This document shows positions 1-5,739 of a stretch of 9,072 nucleotides of DNA, piece after piece. Below the pieces are notes generated by a model. The model saw nothing but the letters and a program-made list of their open reading frames with translations. It was not told the origin of the DNA and searched no databases. The stretch's first letter is position 1; each line of letters begins with the position of its first letter. Source of the DNA: Candidatus Bipolaricaulota bacterium (GTDB lineage Bacteria > Bipolaricaulota > Bipolaricaulia > UBA7950 > UBA9294); assembly GCA_003979035.1 (NCBI GenBank), contig RXOA01000092.1:1-9072 (forward strand), written 5' to 3'. The position numbers were made by a program, and so were the translations under genes.

Positions 1-71
1 GCCGACAGGCAGGAGACAGCAGGACTCGGATGGCGCGCTGCTCGGAACAAAGAAGACAACGGAGGTTGGCC

Positions 72-1100
72 ATGATGAATCTTCCCGAAGGATACGCCGT
101 CCGATCGGCGACACTGGACGATGCAAACGCACTGTCGGCACTTCTCAACACGTACATGGAAGCGGTTGCCGGACGGGCGATTGTCTCGGCCGAGAGCGTG
201 CATCGCCAGCTGGGGATGCCGGGGATCGACTGTGCGGAGGATACTCGCGTGGTGGTGGCGCCGAACAAAGAGCTGGCCGCGTTTGCAGCGGCGTTGCATG
301 TGGCACCGCACGTACAGGTGTCGGGAGTTGCGGTGGTGGCGATTCCCCATCAAGGCAAGGGAATCGGTTCGGAACTGCTGGGCTGGATCGAGGAGCGTGG
401 AGCCCGCGCGGTCGAGATGGCTCCGATGGGGTGTCGTGTCAGCCTGATTCAGGGCCTGAATGAGAACGAAGCAGCGGCGAAGGCCCTGCTCGCGGCACAC
501 CAATACCAATCCGTTCGCCACTTCTGGCGCATGTCAGTCGAGTTCGCGGCGAACGGTGCTCTACAAGAACCGCGTTGGCCGGAAGGGATTTCGGTCTCTA
601 CGCTGGATCCCGCCAAGGATCTCGAGGCGTCACTTCGTGCCGCGCGCGACGCGTTTCGCGATCATTGGGGCCACGTCGAGACTCCCGAGAAGGAAGCCCT
701 GGAGCGGATGCGACACCGAATCGAGAATGACCCGGATTTTGATGCGTCCCTGCGCTTTCTCGCGAGAGAGGGAAGCGAGATCGCCGGCGTTTGCTACGCG
801 AGGCCCAAAGATGGCACCGACTCGACAACAGCCTATATCGAAACGCTGGGGGTTCGAAGACCTTGGCGGCGGCGGGGGCTTGCTGAGGCCCTGCTGCGGC
901 ACACGTTTCGAGTGTGCCATCGGCGCGGCCTAGGCAAGGTTGCTCTCGACGTCGATGCGGCAAGTCTCACCGGCGCGACCCGCCTGTATGAGAAGGTGGG
1001 CATGCACGTGAGCGAACTGACCCACGCATACGAGAAAGAATTGCGCGCTGGTGAAGAGCTTGCCACCCAGGATCTGACGTCCTCCGACCATCCGGCGTGA
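72..1100 (+). CDS. Tandem GNAT-family N-acetyltransferase
   Basis: Predicted 342-residue protein with two GNAT folds in tandem, so an acyl-CoA-dependent N-acetyltransferase; the acceptor is unknown. The first domain (about 5-155) has the acetyl-CoA pyrophosphate loop HQGKGIG at residues 93-99. The second (about 172-325) has ETLGVRRPWRRRGLA ending near 271 and the C-terminal GNAT pattern TRLYEKVGM near 303-311. Two-domain GNATs of this size include mycothiol synthase-like proteins, but I see nothing that fixes the substrate. The start is ATG 72 (or ATG 75) because GGAGG at 61-65 lies 6-9 bases upstream; the longer reading from 30 would put this Shine-Dalgarno inside the gene. It is the only plus-strand gene here and converges on the epimerase. 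Family call is firm, specific role unknown. Confidence 0.88.
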   Translation: MMNLPEGYAVRSATLDDANALSALLNTYMEAVAGRAIVSAESVHRQLGMPGIDCAEDTRVVVAPNKELAAFAAALHVAPHVQVSGVAVVAIPHQGKGIGSELLGWIEERGARAVEMAPMGCRVSLIQGLNENEAAAKALLAAHQYQSVRHFWRMSVEFAANGALQEPRWPEGISVSTLDPAKDLEASLRAARDAFRDHWGHVETPEKEALERMRHRIENDPDFDASLRFLAREGSEIAGVCYARPKDGTDSTTAYIETLGVRRPWRRRGLAEALLRHTFRVCHRRGLGKVALDVDAASLTGATRLYEKVGMHVSELTHAYEKELRAGEELATQDLTSSDHPA

Positions 1101-1152
1101 GTGACGATCCATGGATTTCTCGTCGGAGCCGCAAGCCCGTGTGCACGGTGCT

Positions 1153-1167
1153 CGCCACATGGTGGCG
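1153..1167. other. Small perfect hairpin between convergent genes
   Basis: CGCCAC (1153-1158), loop ATG, GTGGCG (1162-1167): a perfect 6-bp stem in the 160-bp gap (1101-1260) between the stop codons of the convergent GNAT and epimerase genes. The position suits a bidirectional terminator, but neither side has a T-tract, so an intrinsic terminator is not supported. I see no gene in this gap. Confidence 0.25.
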
Positions 1168-1260
1168 CGATGAGATCGGATCGGGCATGCGATTGCTGCG
1201 GCAGCGCGTGTGCGAGACAAGCTGTGCAAGGGTTGCCAGCCAGTCCTGCACGCCCTGCGA

Positions 1261-2286
1261 TTAGCCGTTTGCGGCAGCCACTCGGACCCGTCGGGCGTAG
1301 CCGTTGTCAGCGTACCAACGGACTGCCTTCTCGAGCGCCGCTGCGGCCGGCCTTGCTTCATACCCCAGTTCGGAGACGGCCTTGGCCGAATCGAAGTACA
1401 TCGGGTGAAGCGCCATTCGGATCGTGTCCGGCGTCATCCTCGGGGTCTTGCCGGTGATCCGGCACAACGCGGCGTTTGCCTTGGCGAGCGGAAGCAGTGG
1501 CCGCGCCGGCAAGCGCACTCTCGGCGCCCGGAGGCCGCTGATCTCGGCAAGCATGGCGAGCATCGTTCTCATCGAGATGTTCTCGCCGCCAAGGATATAT
1601 CGTTCGCCCGGCGTGCCGGACCTCGCGGCAAGCAAGTGGCCCTGCGCGACAACATCGACGTCGGCGATGTTCATCCCGGTATCAAGATAGGCGGGCATCC
1701 TGCCGTTGAGGAAATCGACGATGACGGCACCCGAGGGGGTTGGCTTGGCGTCTCGCGGCCCGACGGGGTAGGTCGGATTGACGATCACCACGGGAAGACC
1801 CGAGGCAGCGAACTTCAGCGCCACTTGCTCCGCCATGTACTTGCTCTTCTTGTAGGGACCGACAATCCGAGACGGATTGACCGGTGTGGTTTCCGAGACC
1901 GGGGTTGCATCGTGCGGCGTGGCCAGCGCAGCGACGGAGCTCGTGTACACGATCCGCCCGACGTTTGCCTCCTTGCAGGCGCGAAGGACGTTGTGCGTCC
2001 CGATGACGTTGACTCGGAACGAGTCACCGGGGTGTGTCTCCCAGAATGTGTAGAGCGCGGCAACATGGTAGACCTCGTCACAACCGGCCACCGCCGCCCG
2101 GAGCGAAGGCAAAGTGGTGATATCTCCGGGCACGATCTCAACCGGAAGGCCGTCCAGGTTCCCGCGCGGAGAATCGCGCCGCGCCAGCACACGCACGGAA
2201 TCCGAGGAGTCCCGATCGCGCGCAAGCAATGCCCTGACCACGGCCGAACCGACAAAGCCTGTTCCCCCGGTGACGAGAATGTTCAC
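1261..2286 (-). CDS. hpnA: NAD(P)-dependent sugar epimerase, HpnA-like
   Basis: Predicted 341-residue extended short-chain dehydrogenase/reductase. The N-terminal Rossmann motif TGGTGFVG is at residues 6-13, the catalytic Ser lies in YTSSVAAL (about 114-121), and the YxxxK pair is Tyr145/Lys149 in GPYKKSKYMAE. The stretch PVGPRDAKPTPSG (174-186), the following GRMPAYLDTGMN and GERYILGGEN (227-236) closely resemble the hopanoid-associated sugar epimerase family (HpnA), which is related to dihydroflavonol-4-reductases. In known hopanoid producers hpnA sits in hopanoid clusters; no other hpn gene is visible here, so involvement in hopanoids is inferred from family only. The start is GTG at 2286, with GGGAGG eight bases upstream and the glycine-rich loop immediately after. 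The reading from 2319 would add a non-conserved extension and place the SD inside the gene. It lies 121 bp downstream of the tRNA-Val gene on the same strand. Confidence 0.87.
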   Translation of the reverse strand: MNILVTGGTGFVGSAVVRALLARDRDSSDSVRVLARRDSPRGNLDGLPVEIVPGDITTLPSLRAAVAGCDEVYHVAALYTFWETHPGDSFRVNVIGTHNVLRACKEANVGRIVYTSSVAALATPHDATPVSETTPVNPSRIVGPYKKSKYMAEQVALKFAASGLPVVIVNPTYPVGPRDAKPTPSGAVIVDFLNGRMPAYLDTGMNIADVDVVAQGHLLAARSGTPGERYILGGENISMRTMLAMLAEISGLRAPRVRLPARPLLPLAKANAALCRITGKTPRMTPDTIRMALHPMYFDSAKAVSELGYEARPAAAALEKAVRWYADNGYARRVRVAAANG

Positions 2287-2360
2287 TCCGATTGCCTCCC
2301 ACCCGTTCGGGCGTCGCAAGACGCGGACGGCCGCTCGATGGAATCTTCCGTTTCAGCAAC

Positions 2361-2393
2361 AACCGCCGGAATCCAATACTGGCCCCGGCGGTT
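2361..2393 (-). terminator. Strong hairpin between tRNA-Val and the epimerase gene
   Basis: A perfect 9-bp inverted repeat, AACCGCCGG (2361-2369) and CCGGCGGTT (2385-2393), with a 15-base loop. It sits 15 bases beyond the CCA end of tRNA-Val and upstream of the epimerase start. On the minus strand it is followed by GTTGCTG, not a run of T, so it may be a weak or factor-assisted terminator, or a processing/stability hairpin. The pairing is visible; termination is inferred. Confidence 0.45.
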
Positions 2394-2407
2394 CGACTTC
2401 GAGAATC

Positions 2408-2483
2408 TGGTGGGCGAAGCAGGGCTCGAACCTGCGACCTTTCGGATGTGACCCGAACGCTCTCCCAGCTGAGCTATTCGCCC
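2408..2483 (-). tRNA. tRNA-Val, anticodon CAC
   Basis: The minus strand folds into a complete 76-nt cloverleaf. Acceptor GGGCGAA pairs with TTCGCCC; the D arm is GCTC/GAGC; the anticodon stem is TTCGG/CCGAA around the loop GTCACAT; the variable region is AGGTC; the T arm is GCAGG/CCTGC with loop TTCGAGC; discriminator A is followed by an encoded CCA (2410-2408). T33 places the anticodon at CAC, which reads the valine codon GUG. The loop is unusual in having G at position 32 and U at 38. The 5' end overlaps the last 8 bases of a 38-bp tandem repeat array, and a promoter lies about 200 bases upstream. Confidence 0.95.
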
Positions 2484-2673
2484 CGATCTCACCTCAAAGC
2501 GAACAACGAAGTTATTCGCCCCGATCTCACCTCAAAGCGAACAACGAAGTTATTCGCCCCGATCTCACCTCAAAGCGAACAACGAAGTTCTTCGCCCCGA
2601 TCTCACCTCAAAGCGAACAACGAAGTTATTCGCCCCGATCTCACCTCAAAGCGAACAACGAAGTTCTTCGCCC
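2476..2673 (-). repeat. 38-bp tandem repeat array in the tRNA-Val 5' leader
   Basis: Five complete 38-bp units begin at 2476, 2514, 2552, 2590 and 2628, followed by a partial sixth (2666-2673). They are identical except for the first base of the unit, which is A at 2476, 2514, 2552 and 2628 but C at 2590 and 2666. In the plus orientation each unit runs (A/C)TTCGCCCC-GATCTCACCTC-AAAGCGAACAA-CGAAGTT. The first 8 bases of the first unit are the 5' end of the tRNA gene, so each further unit carries another copy of the tRNA 5' acceptor strand (GGGCGAA on the minus strand). There are no unique spacers, and 38 is not a multiple of three, so it is neither a CRISPR array nor a protein repeat. From the promoter position it should be transcribed as leader RNA. 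Confidence 0.95.
2499..2671 (-). other. Five repeated RNA hairpins, one per 38-nt unit
   Basis: Read as minus-strand RNA, each unit contains GCGAAUAAC, loop UUC, GUUGUUCGC: a 9-bp stem with one internal U-G wobble. The hairpins lie at 2499-2519, 2537-2557, 2575-2595, 2613-2633 and 2651-2671. In the units with the C variant (2575-2595 and 2651-2671) the wobble becomes a G-G mismatch between a 5-bp and a 3-bp stem. On the opposite strand the wobble position would be a C-A mismatch, so the structure fits minus-strand RNA better. About 17 unpaired bases separate consecutive hairpins. Confidence 0.6.
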
Positions 2674-2692
2674 GAGTCAAGCTTCACTGCGC

Positions 2693-2721
2693 ATTCTAGC
2701 CAGGCGCCAAAACGGAATCAA
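2693..2721 (-). promoter_or_regulatory. Sigma70-type promoter for tRNA-Val
   Basis: On the minus strand, TTGATT (2721-2716; 4 of 6 to TTGACA), a 17-base spacer and TAGAAT (2698-2693; 5 of 6 to TATAAT). A GC-rich GCGC discriminator follows the -10, as seen at stringently controlled stable-RNA promoters. Predicted transcription start is near 2688-2686, giving a leader of about 200 nt that contains the whole repeat array before the tRNA. The -35 begins two bases after the rng stop codon (2726-2724). A motif match only; no start site has been mapped. Confidence 0.6.
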
Positions 2722-2723
2722 GA

Positions 2724-3950
2724 TCAAGCGTCGAACTCCGCGTTCTCCAACATCTCCGAAAGGCTGGCGCTCTTGCGCTTGCGGGTAATCTCGACAAGCC
2801 CGAGGCCGGTGATGTCAATGAAATCCGACGGAACGCGATCTCTCTTGAGAGCGGTACGGATGGTATCCACAAGCTGCCGCTCGTCTTCCGGGGCTTCCAT
2901 GTCGACGAAGTCGACGATGATGATCCCCGCGATTTGCCGCAATCGGAGCTGACGCGCGATCTCCTGGCAAGCCTCCAGGTTCGTATTGAGAATGGCCGCT
3001 TGCTGGTTCTTGTGCCGGACGTCGCTTCCTGTATTGACGTCGATTGCCACAAGGGCTTCCGTTTCGTCGAATACGAGGAATCCGCCTCCGGCCAGGTCGA
3101 CACGTCGCTTGAGCGATTCCTTGATCTGCTGCTCCACGTTGTGCATCTGGAACAGCGGCTGCTTGCCCTCATGCAGTCGCAGGCGATCGCGGTAGGTGTC
3201 CATGTTCATGTAGTCGAGGAAATAGAGGATCTTCTCGTACAGGAATTCGGAATCAACCACCACTTGCCCCAGGTTAGGCAACAGGCGATCGCGGAGAATC
3301 GTCTGCACGAGTCCGAGACCTTTGTAGAGAAGCTGCGTGCTCTTCGAAGCCTTGGCTGCCTTGTTGATCTCGTTCCAGGTGTCTCGCAGAAGCTCATAGT
3401 CGCGCACAAGCTCTTGGTCGCTGGCGGCTTCCGCTGCCGTGCGCGCGATCAGGCCGAAGCCGGGATCACGAATCTCCCTTGCCACGCGCCGAAGCCGGCG
3501 TTGGTCGCGGACGCTTTCGATGCGGCGCGATACGCCGAGCCGATCTTCGGTCGGAAGGAAAATCCAGAAACGGCCGGGAATGCTGATCTTCGTCGTTCCT
3601 TGAGGATTCTTCGAACCGATCCCCTCGCGGCGGACCTGAACGATGACCGAATCGCCCCGCTTGAGCACTTTGTGGATGGCGGCGGGACCATGCCACGGTT
3701 TCTGGCCGTGGTCGATCAGAATCCTGTCGTTGATTTCCCCCTGAGACAGGAACAGACTTTTCTTCTCGCCGACATCGACGAACGCCGATCCCATGCCGGG
3801 GAGTACATCCTCCACTCGTCCTTTGTAGATGTTGCCGACGATTCGCTCCCGAGTCGGATGGCCGTAGTAGATCTCCATCAGGATGCCATCTTCGACCACG
3901 GCGACGCGAGTTCGTTTGGCGCCACTGGAGTCGGTATTGATTGATATCAA
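2724..3950 (-). CDS. rng: Ribonuclease E/G catalytic core, short C-terminus
   Basis: Endoribonuclease of the RNase E/G family, which cleaves single-stranded AU-rich RNA in rRNA maturation and mRNA decay. The protein has 408 residues. An S1-like region opens with GNIYKGRVEDVLPGMGSAF (39-57); PGRFWIFLP and GVSRRI (125-144) and IARTAAEAAS (168-177) follow. The DNase I-like active site has Asp304 in AIDVNTG and Asp347 in IIVDFVDM, matching the metal-binding Asp303/Asp346 of E. coli RNase E. The protein ends soon after GLVEITRKR, with no CPxC zinc link and no small domain; E. coli RNase G has about 489 residues. No such motif appears in the bases after the stop. The start is TTG at 3950, overlapping the folK stop as TTGA; no good SD is seen, so translation is probably coupled to folK. 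In many bacteria rng lies just before rplU; here it closes the cluster. Confidence 0.92.
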   Translation of the reverse strand: MISINTDSSGAKRTRVAVVEDGILMEIYYGHPTRERIVGNIYKGRVEDVLPGMGSAFVDVGEKKSLFLSQGEINDRILIDHGQKPWHGPAAIHKVLKRGDSVIVQVRREGIGSKNPQGTTKISIPGRFWIFLPTEDRLGVSRRIESVRDQRRLRRVAREIRDPGFGLIARTAAEAASDQELVRDYELLRDTWNEINKAAKASKSTQLLYKGLGLVQTILRDRLLPNLGQVVVDSEFLYEKILYFLDYMNMDTYRDRLRLHEGKQPLFQMHNVEQQIKESLKRRVDLAGGGFLVFDETEALVAIDVNTGSDVRHKNQQAAILNTNLEACQEIARQLRLRQIAGIIIVDFVDMEAPEDERQLVDTIRTALKRDRVPSDFIDITGLGLVEITRKRKSASLSEMLENAEFDA

Positions 3951-4450
3951 CAGCTTGTTGTCAGAAATTTTGTCACCTTCTTTTCCTCATCGAGCCCTGC
4001 GAGAATCTGAGAGAACAACCGATGACTGATCGGGTCGCGGAGGTTTGAATCGATTTCGACAAGGGGAACGAGCATGAATCGACGCGCCATCATCCGCGGA
4101 TGCGGGATGGAGAGCATCTCCGTGTCCACGATGCAATCATCGTAGAGCAGGATGTCGATATCGAGCGGACGGGGGCCAAAACGAATGCCTCCCGGCTCGC
4201 GTCCGAGGGCACGTTCGATCCGCTTGCAGATCGCCAGCAGATCCTGCGCCGAAGCAGCCGTCTCGACACGGACAACCTGATTCAGAAAATCAGATTGCTC
4301 AAGGAAATCGACCGGATCGGTCTGATAGACAGAGGACCTGGAAACGATGTGCACTCCCTCTCGACGAAGATGTTCGCATCCGCTGCGTAGCTGATCGACT
4401 CGATCCCCCAGGTTCGTACCTAGCGATAAAAAGGCCTCATGAACGGTCAT
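3947..4450 (-). CDS. folK: HPPK, 6-hydroxymethyl-dihydropterin pyrophosphokinase
   Basis: FolK transfers pyrophosphate from ATP to 6-hydroxymethyl-7,8-dihydropterin, the step after FolB in folate synthesis. The 167-residue product has the family landmarks in order: FLSLGTNLGDR (7-17), YQTDPV (42-47), FLNQVV (55-60), the signature GPRPLDIDILLYD (92-104) with Mg-binding Asp97 and Asp99, and IPHPRMMARRFMLVPL (115-130). Length is normal for a stand-alone HPPK. The ATG start overlaps the folB stop as ATGA and its own stop overlaps the TTG start of rng as TTGA, so folB-folK-rng look translationally coupled. Confidence 0.96.
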   Translation of the reverse strand: MTVHEAFLSLGTNLGDRVDQLRSGCEHLRREGVHIVSRSSVYQTDPVDFLEQSDFLNQVVRVETAASAQDLLAICKRIERALGREPGGIRFGPRPLDIDILLYDDCIVDTEMLSIPHPRMMARRFMLVPLVEIDSNLRDPISHRLFSQILAGLDEEKKVTKFLTTSC

Positions 4451-4827
4451 TCGCGGCTTCTCGTGAATTCCACGAACGTTGCCGCACCCGCCGGAAAACC
4501 GGGAGGCGACAACTTGGACAGACGAAGAAAGACACGGCGGGCGCGCGGAAGGCCGCGAAGAAGCGCATCGACCATTGCTGCCGCAAGAGACTCGATGAGG
4601 TGGTAGGAACGGCTGCGGTTTACGGTGTCGATGATCTTCGCGATCTCCTGGTAATCGATGGAATCATCAAGCTCGTCGCTTGAAACGGCAACGGCGACAT
4701 CTGCCTCGATCTCGATGTCGACGCGGAACCGGGTTCCGGTTTGGCGCTCCTGCTCAAACACGCCATGATTGCCCCGGAATTCGAGCCCATGAACGCCCAG
4801 TCGGATCGTTCTCTGCACTTCATCCAT
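4447..4827 (-). CDS. folB: Dihydroneopterin aldolase
   Basis: FolB converts 7,8-dihydroneopterin to 6-hydroxymethyl-7,8-dihydropterin and glycolaldehyde, feeding FolK encoded directly downstream. The 126-residue protein shows LEFRGNHGVFEQERQTG (15-31) with the conserved active-site Glu25, FRVDIEIEAD (34-43), DDSIDYQEIAKII (54-66), the pterin-binding HLIESLA (76-82), and SKLSPPGF (104-111), whose Lys105 matches the conserved catalytic lysine of the family. The ATG at 4827 is preceded by AGGGGA. The stop overlaps the folK start by four bases. folP is not in the window. Confidence 0.94.
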   Translation of the reverse strand: MDEVQRTIRLGVHGLEFRGNHGVFEQERQTGTRFRVDIEIEADVAVAVSSDELDDSIDYQEIAKIIDTVNRSRSYHLIESLAAAMVDALLRGLPRARRVFLRLSKLSPPGFPAGAATFVEFTRSRE

Positions 4828-5125
4828 GTGAGTCCCCTAAGTCTGAGGCGGGGCCTCCCGAAAGCAATGACGCCAGCATCTCCGCAGCGGCCCCTGTCAT
4901 TCTCTGAGCGCCCGAGGTTCGCGGGATGGGCGAGCGGACAGAGACCATTTCCGGGCGGGACCACACGCGGATCGATCCACCCGAAGCACCCTTGTCGTCA
5001 GACCGGGCACGTCTTGGCAACAGAATTCGGACTTCTGTGCCCGGCCATTGCGGTGAAGCTTCCGTTCCATCACTCGACAGATCGCACCACATCCCGCTTT
5101 CTCTCGAGACAACGACTCCGATCAA
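4820..5125 (-). CDS. Doubtful small ORF between rplT and folB
   Basis: The 336-bp interval between rplT and folB contains one open frame in the operon's direction. It has 101 codons from TTG 5125, or 90 from ATG 5092, and ends in a TGA that overlaps the folB start as ATGGATGA. The product is unrecognised, rich in Ser, Arg and Gly, with no signal peptide, membrane segment or catalytic motif. Neither start has a good Shine-Dalgarno and there is no ATG at the beginning. The overlap with folB favours a real coupled gene; the composition and poor start argue against it. It could equally be untranslated spacer or the remnant of a gene. I see no terminator or clear promoter in this interval. Confidence 0.25.
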   Translation of the reverse strand: MIGVVVSRESGMWCDLSSDGTEASPQWPGTEVRILLPRRARSDDKGASGGSIRVWSRPEMVSVRSPIPRTSGAQRMTGAAAEMLASLLSGGPASDLGDSHG

Positions 5126-5163
5126 GGCCTCGGGATGTCGATGCCGAAATCCACCGTCTGCGG

Positions 5164-5526
5164 CTACTCGGCGGCAAGCGCTTGCTTGGCGATCTCCGCC
5201 AGCCTGCCAAATGTCGCCGCATCTCGTACGGCTACGTCGGCGAGCATCTTGCGGTTGATTTGCACGCCGGCCTTCTCCATTCCGTTAATGAACGTGGAAT
5301 AGGAGAGTCCGTTGAGCTTCGCCGCCGCTCCGATGCGCGTGATCCACAGTCTCCTGAAGTCCCGCTTTCGGCGACGACGGTCGATGTAGCTGTTCTTCAT
5401 GGCCTTCATCACGGCTTGTTTGGCAATTCGATGCGAAGTCCCCCGCTTGCCCTTGAAGCCTTTGGCCTGAGCCATAATCTTCTTACGGCTCTCCTTGCGC
5501 TTGTTGCCTCCTCGTGCGCGTGGCAT
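5164..5526 (-). CDS. rplT: 50S ribosomal protein L20
   Basis: L20 binds 23S rRNA domain II early in large-subunit assembly. The 120-residue product starts MPRARGGNKRKESRKK and has the family signature GTSHRIAKQAVMKAMKNSY (29-47), RRRRKRDFRRLWITRI (51-66), and LSYSTFINGMEKAGVQINRK (74-93). Length matches the family. AGGAGG lies eight bases before the ATG at 5526. It is the third gene of the conserved infC-rpmI-rplT set. In E. coli and Bacillus L20 represses this set through an RNA leader; here only a 22-base gap precedes infC, so that leader is not in the usual place. Confidence 0.97.
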   Translation of the reverse strand: MPRARGGNKRKESRKKIMAQAKGFKGKRGTSHRIAKQAVMKAMKNSYIDRRRRKRDFRRLWITRIGAAAKLNGLSYSTFINGMEKAGVQINRKMLADVAVRDAATFGRLAEIAKQALAAE

Positions 5527-5543
5527 CCTTAATTCCTCCTAGC

Positions 5544-5738
5544 TTAGCTCGATATCATCCGCTTGATCCGCTTCGCCTGTCCACCCGTGAGTTCCTTGTC
5601 AGAACGCGCCTGGCGCACGGATTTCGACCGTTTCTTGATATTCTTGTGGAAGTAGTTGGACATGTGGTGAAACAGCTTGCCCGACTTGGACTTCCTGAAC
5701 CGCTTGCCGGCGGCGCTATGAGACTTCTGTTTGGGCAT
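5544..5738 (-). CDS. rpmI: 50S ribosomal protein L35
   Basis: Small, very basic 64-residue protein recognisable as L35 from its start MPKQKSHSAAGKRFRKSKSGK, with one residue of the conserved pattern per position, and from its place between infC and rplT. Lys/Arg-rich throughout, as expected of a 23S rRNA-binding protein. The middle (about 22-45) is less typical than the N-terminus. The ATG at 5738 lies one base past the infC stop, with GGAG six bases upstream inside the infC end, so it is likely co-translated with infC. Confidence 0.9.
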   Translation of the reverse strand: MPKQKSHSAAGKRFRKSKSGKLFHHMSNYFHKNIKKRSKSVRQARSDKELTGGQAKRIKRMISS

Positions 5739-5739
5739 C

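Noticed and set aside
1101..1260. Small Cys-rich ORFs in the gap after the GNAT gene
   Set aside because: No start signals and no spaced zinc-finger pattern; they continue into antisense frames of the neighbours.
1210..2451. 413-codon plus-strand ORF
   Set aside because: Antisense to the HpnA-like epimerase and extends into the tRNA gene; no domain or start signal.
2408..2520. Integration (att) site at a tRNA with duplicated tRNA ends
   Set aside because: Integrases usually duplicate the 3' part of the tRNA; here a 5' segment of 8 bases is repeated, with no integrase or cargo between copies.
2476..2673. CRISPR array
   Set aside because: Repeats are directly contiguous, 38 bp each, without unique spacers, and there are no cas genes.
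2292..2699. Long open frames through the repeat array that could encode a repetitive protein
   Set aside because: The 38-bp unit is not a multiple of three, so any frame simply cycles through all three readings of a stop-free unit; it also runs across the tRNA gene on the opposite strand.
2934..3944. 336-codon plus-strand ORF
   Set aside because: Antisense shadow of rng, whose minus-strand frame has clear RNase E/G motifs.
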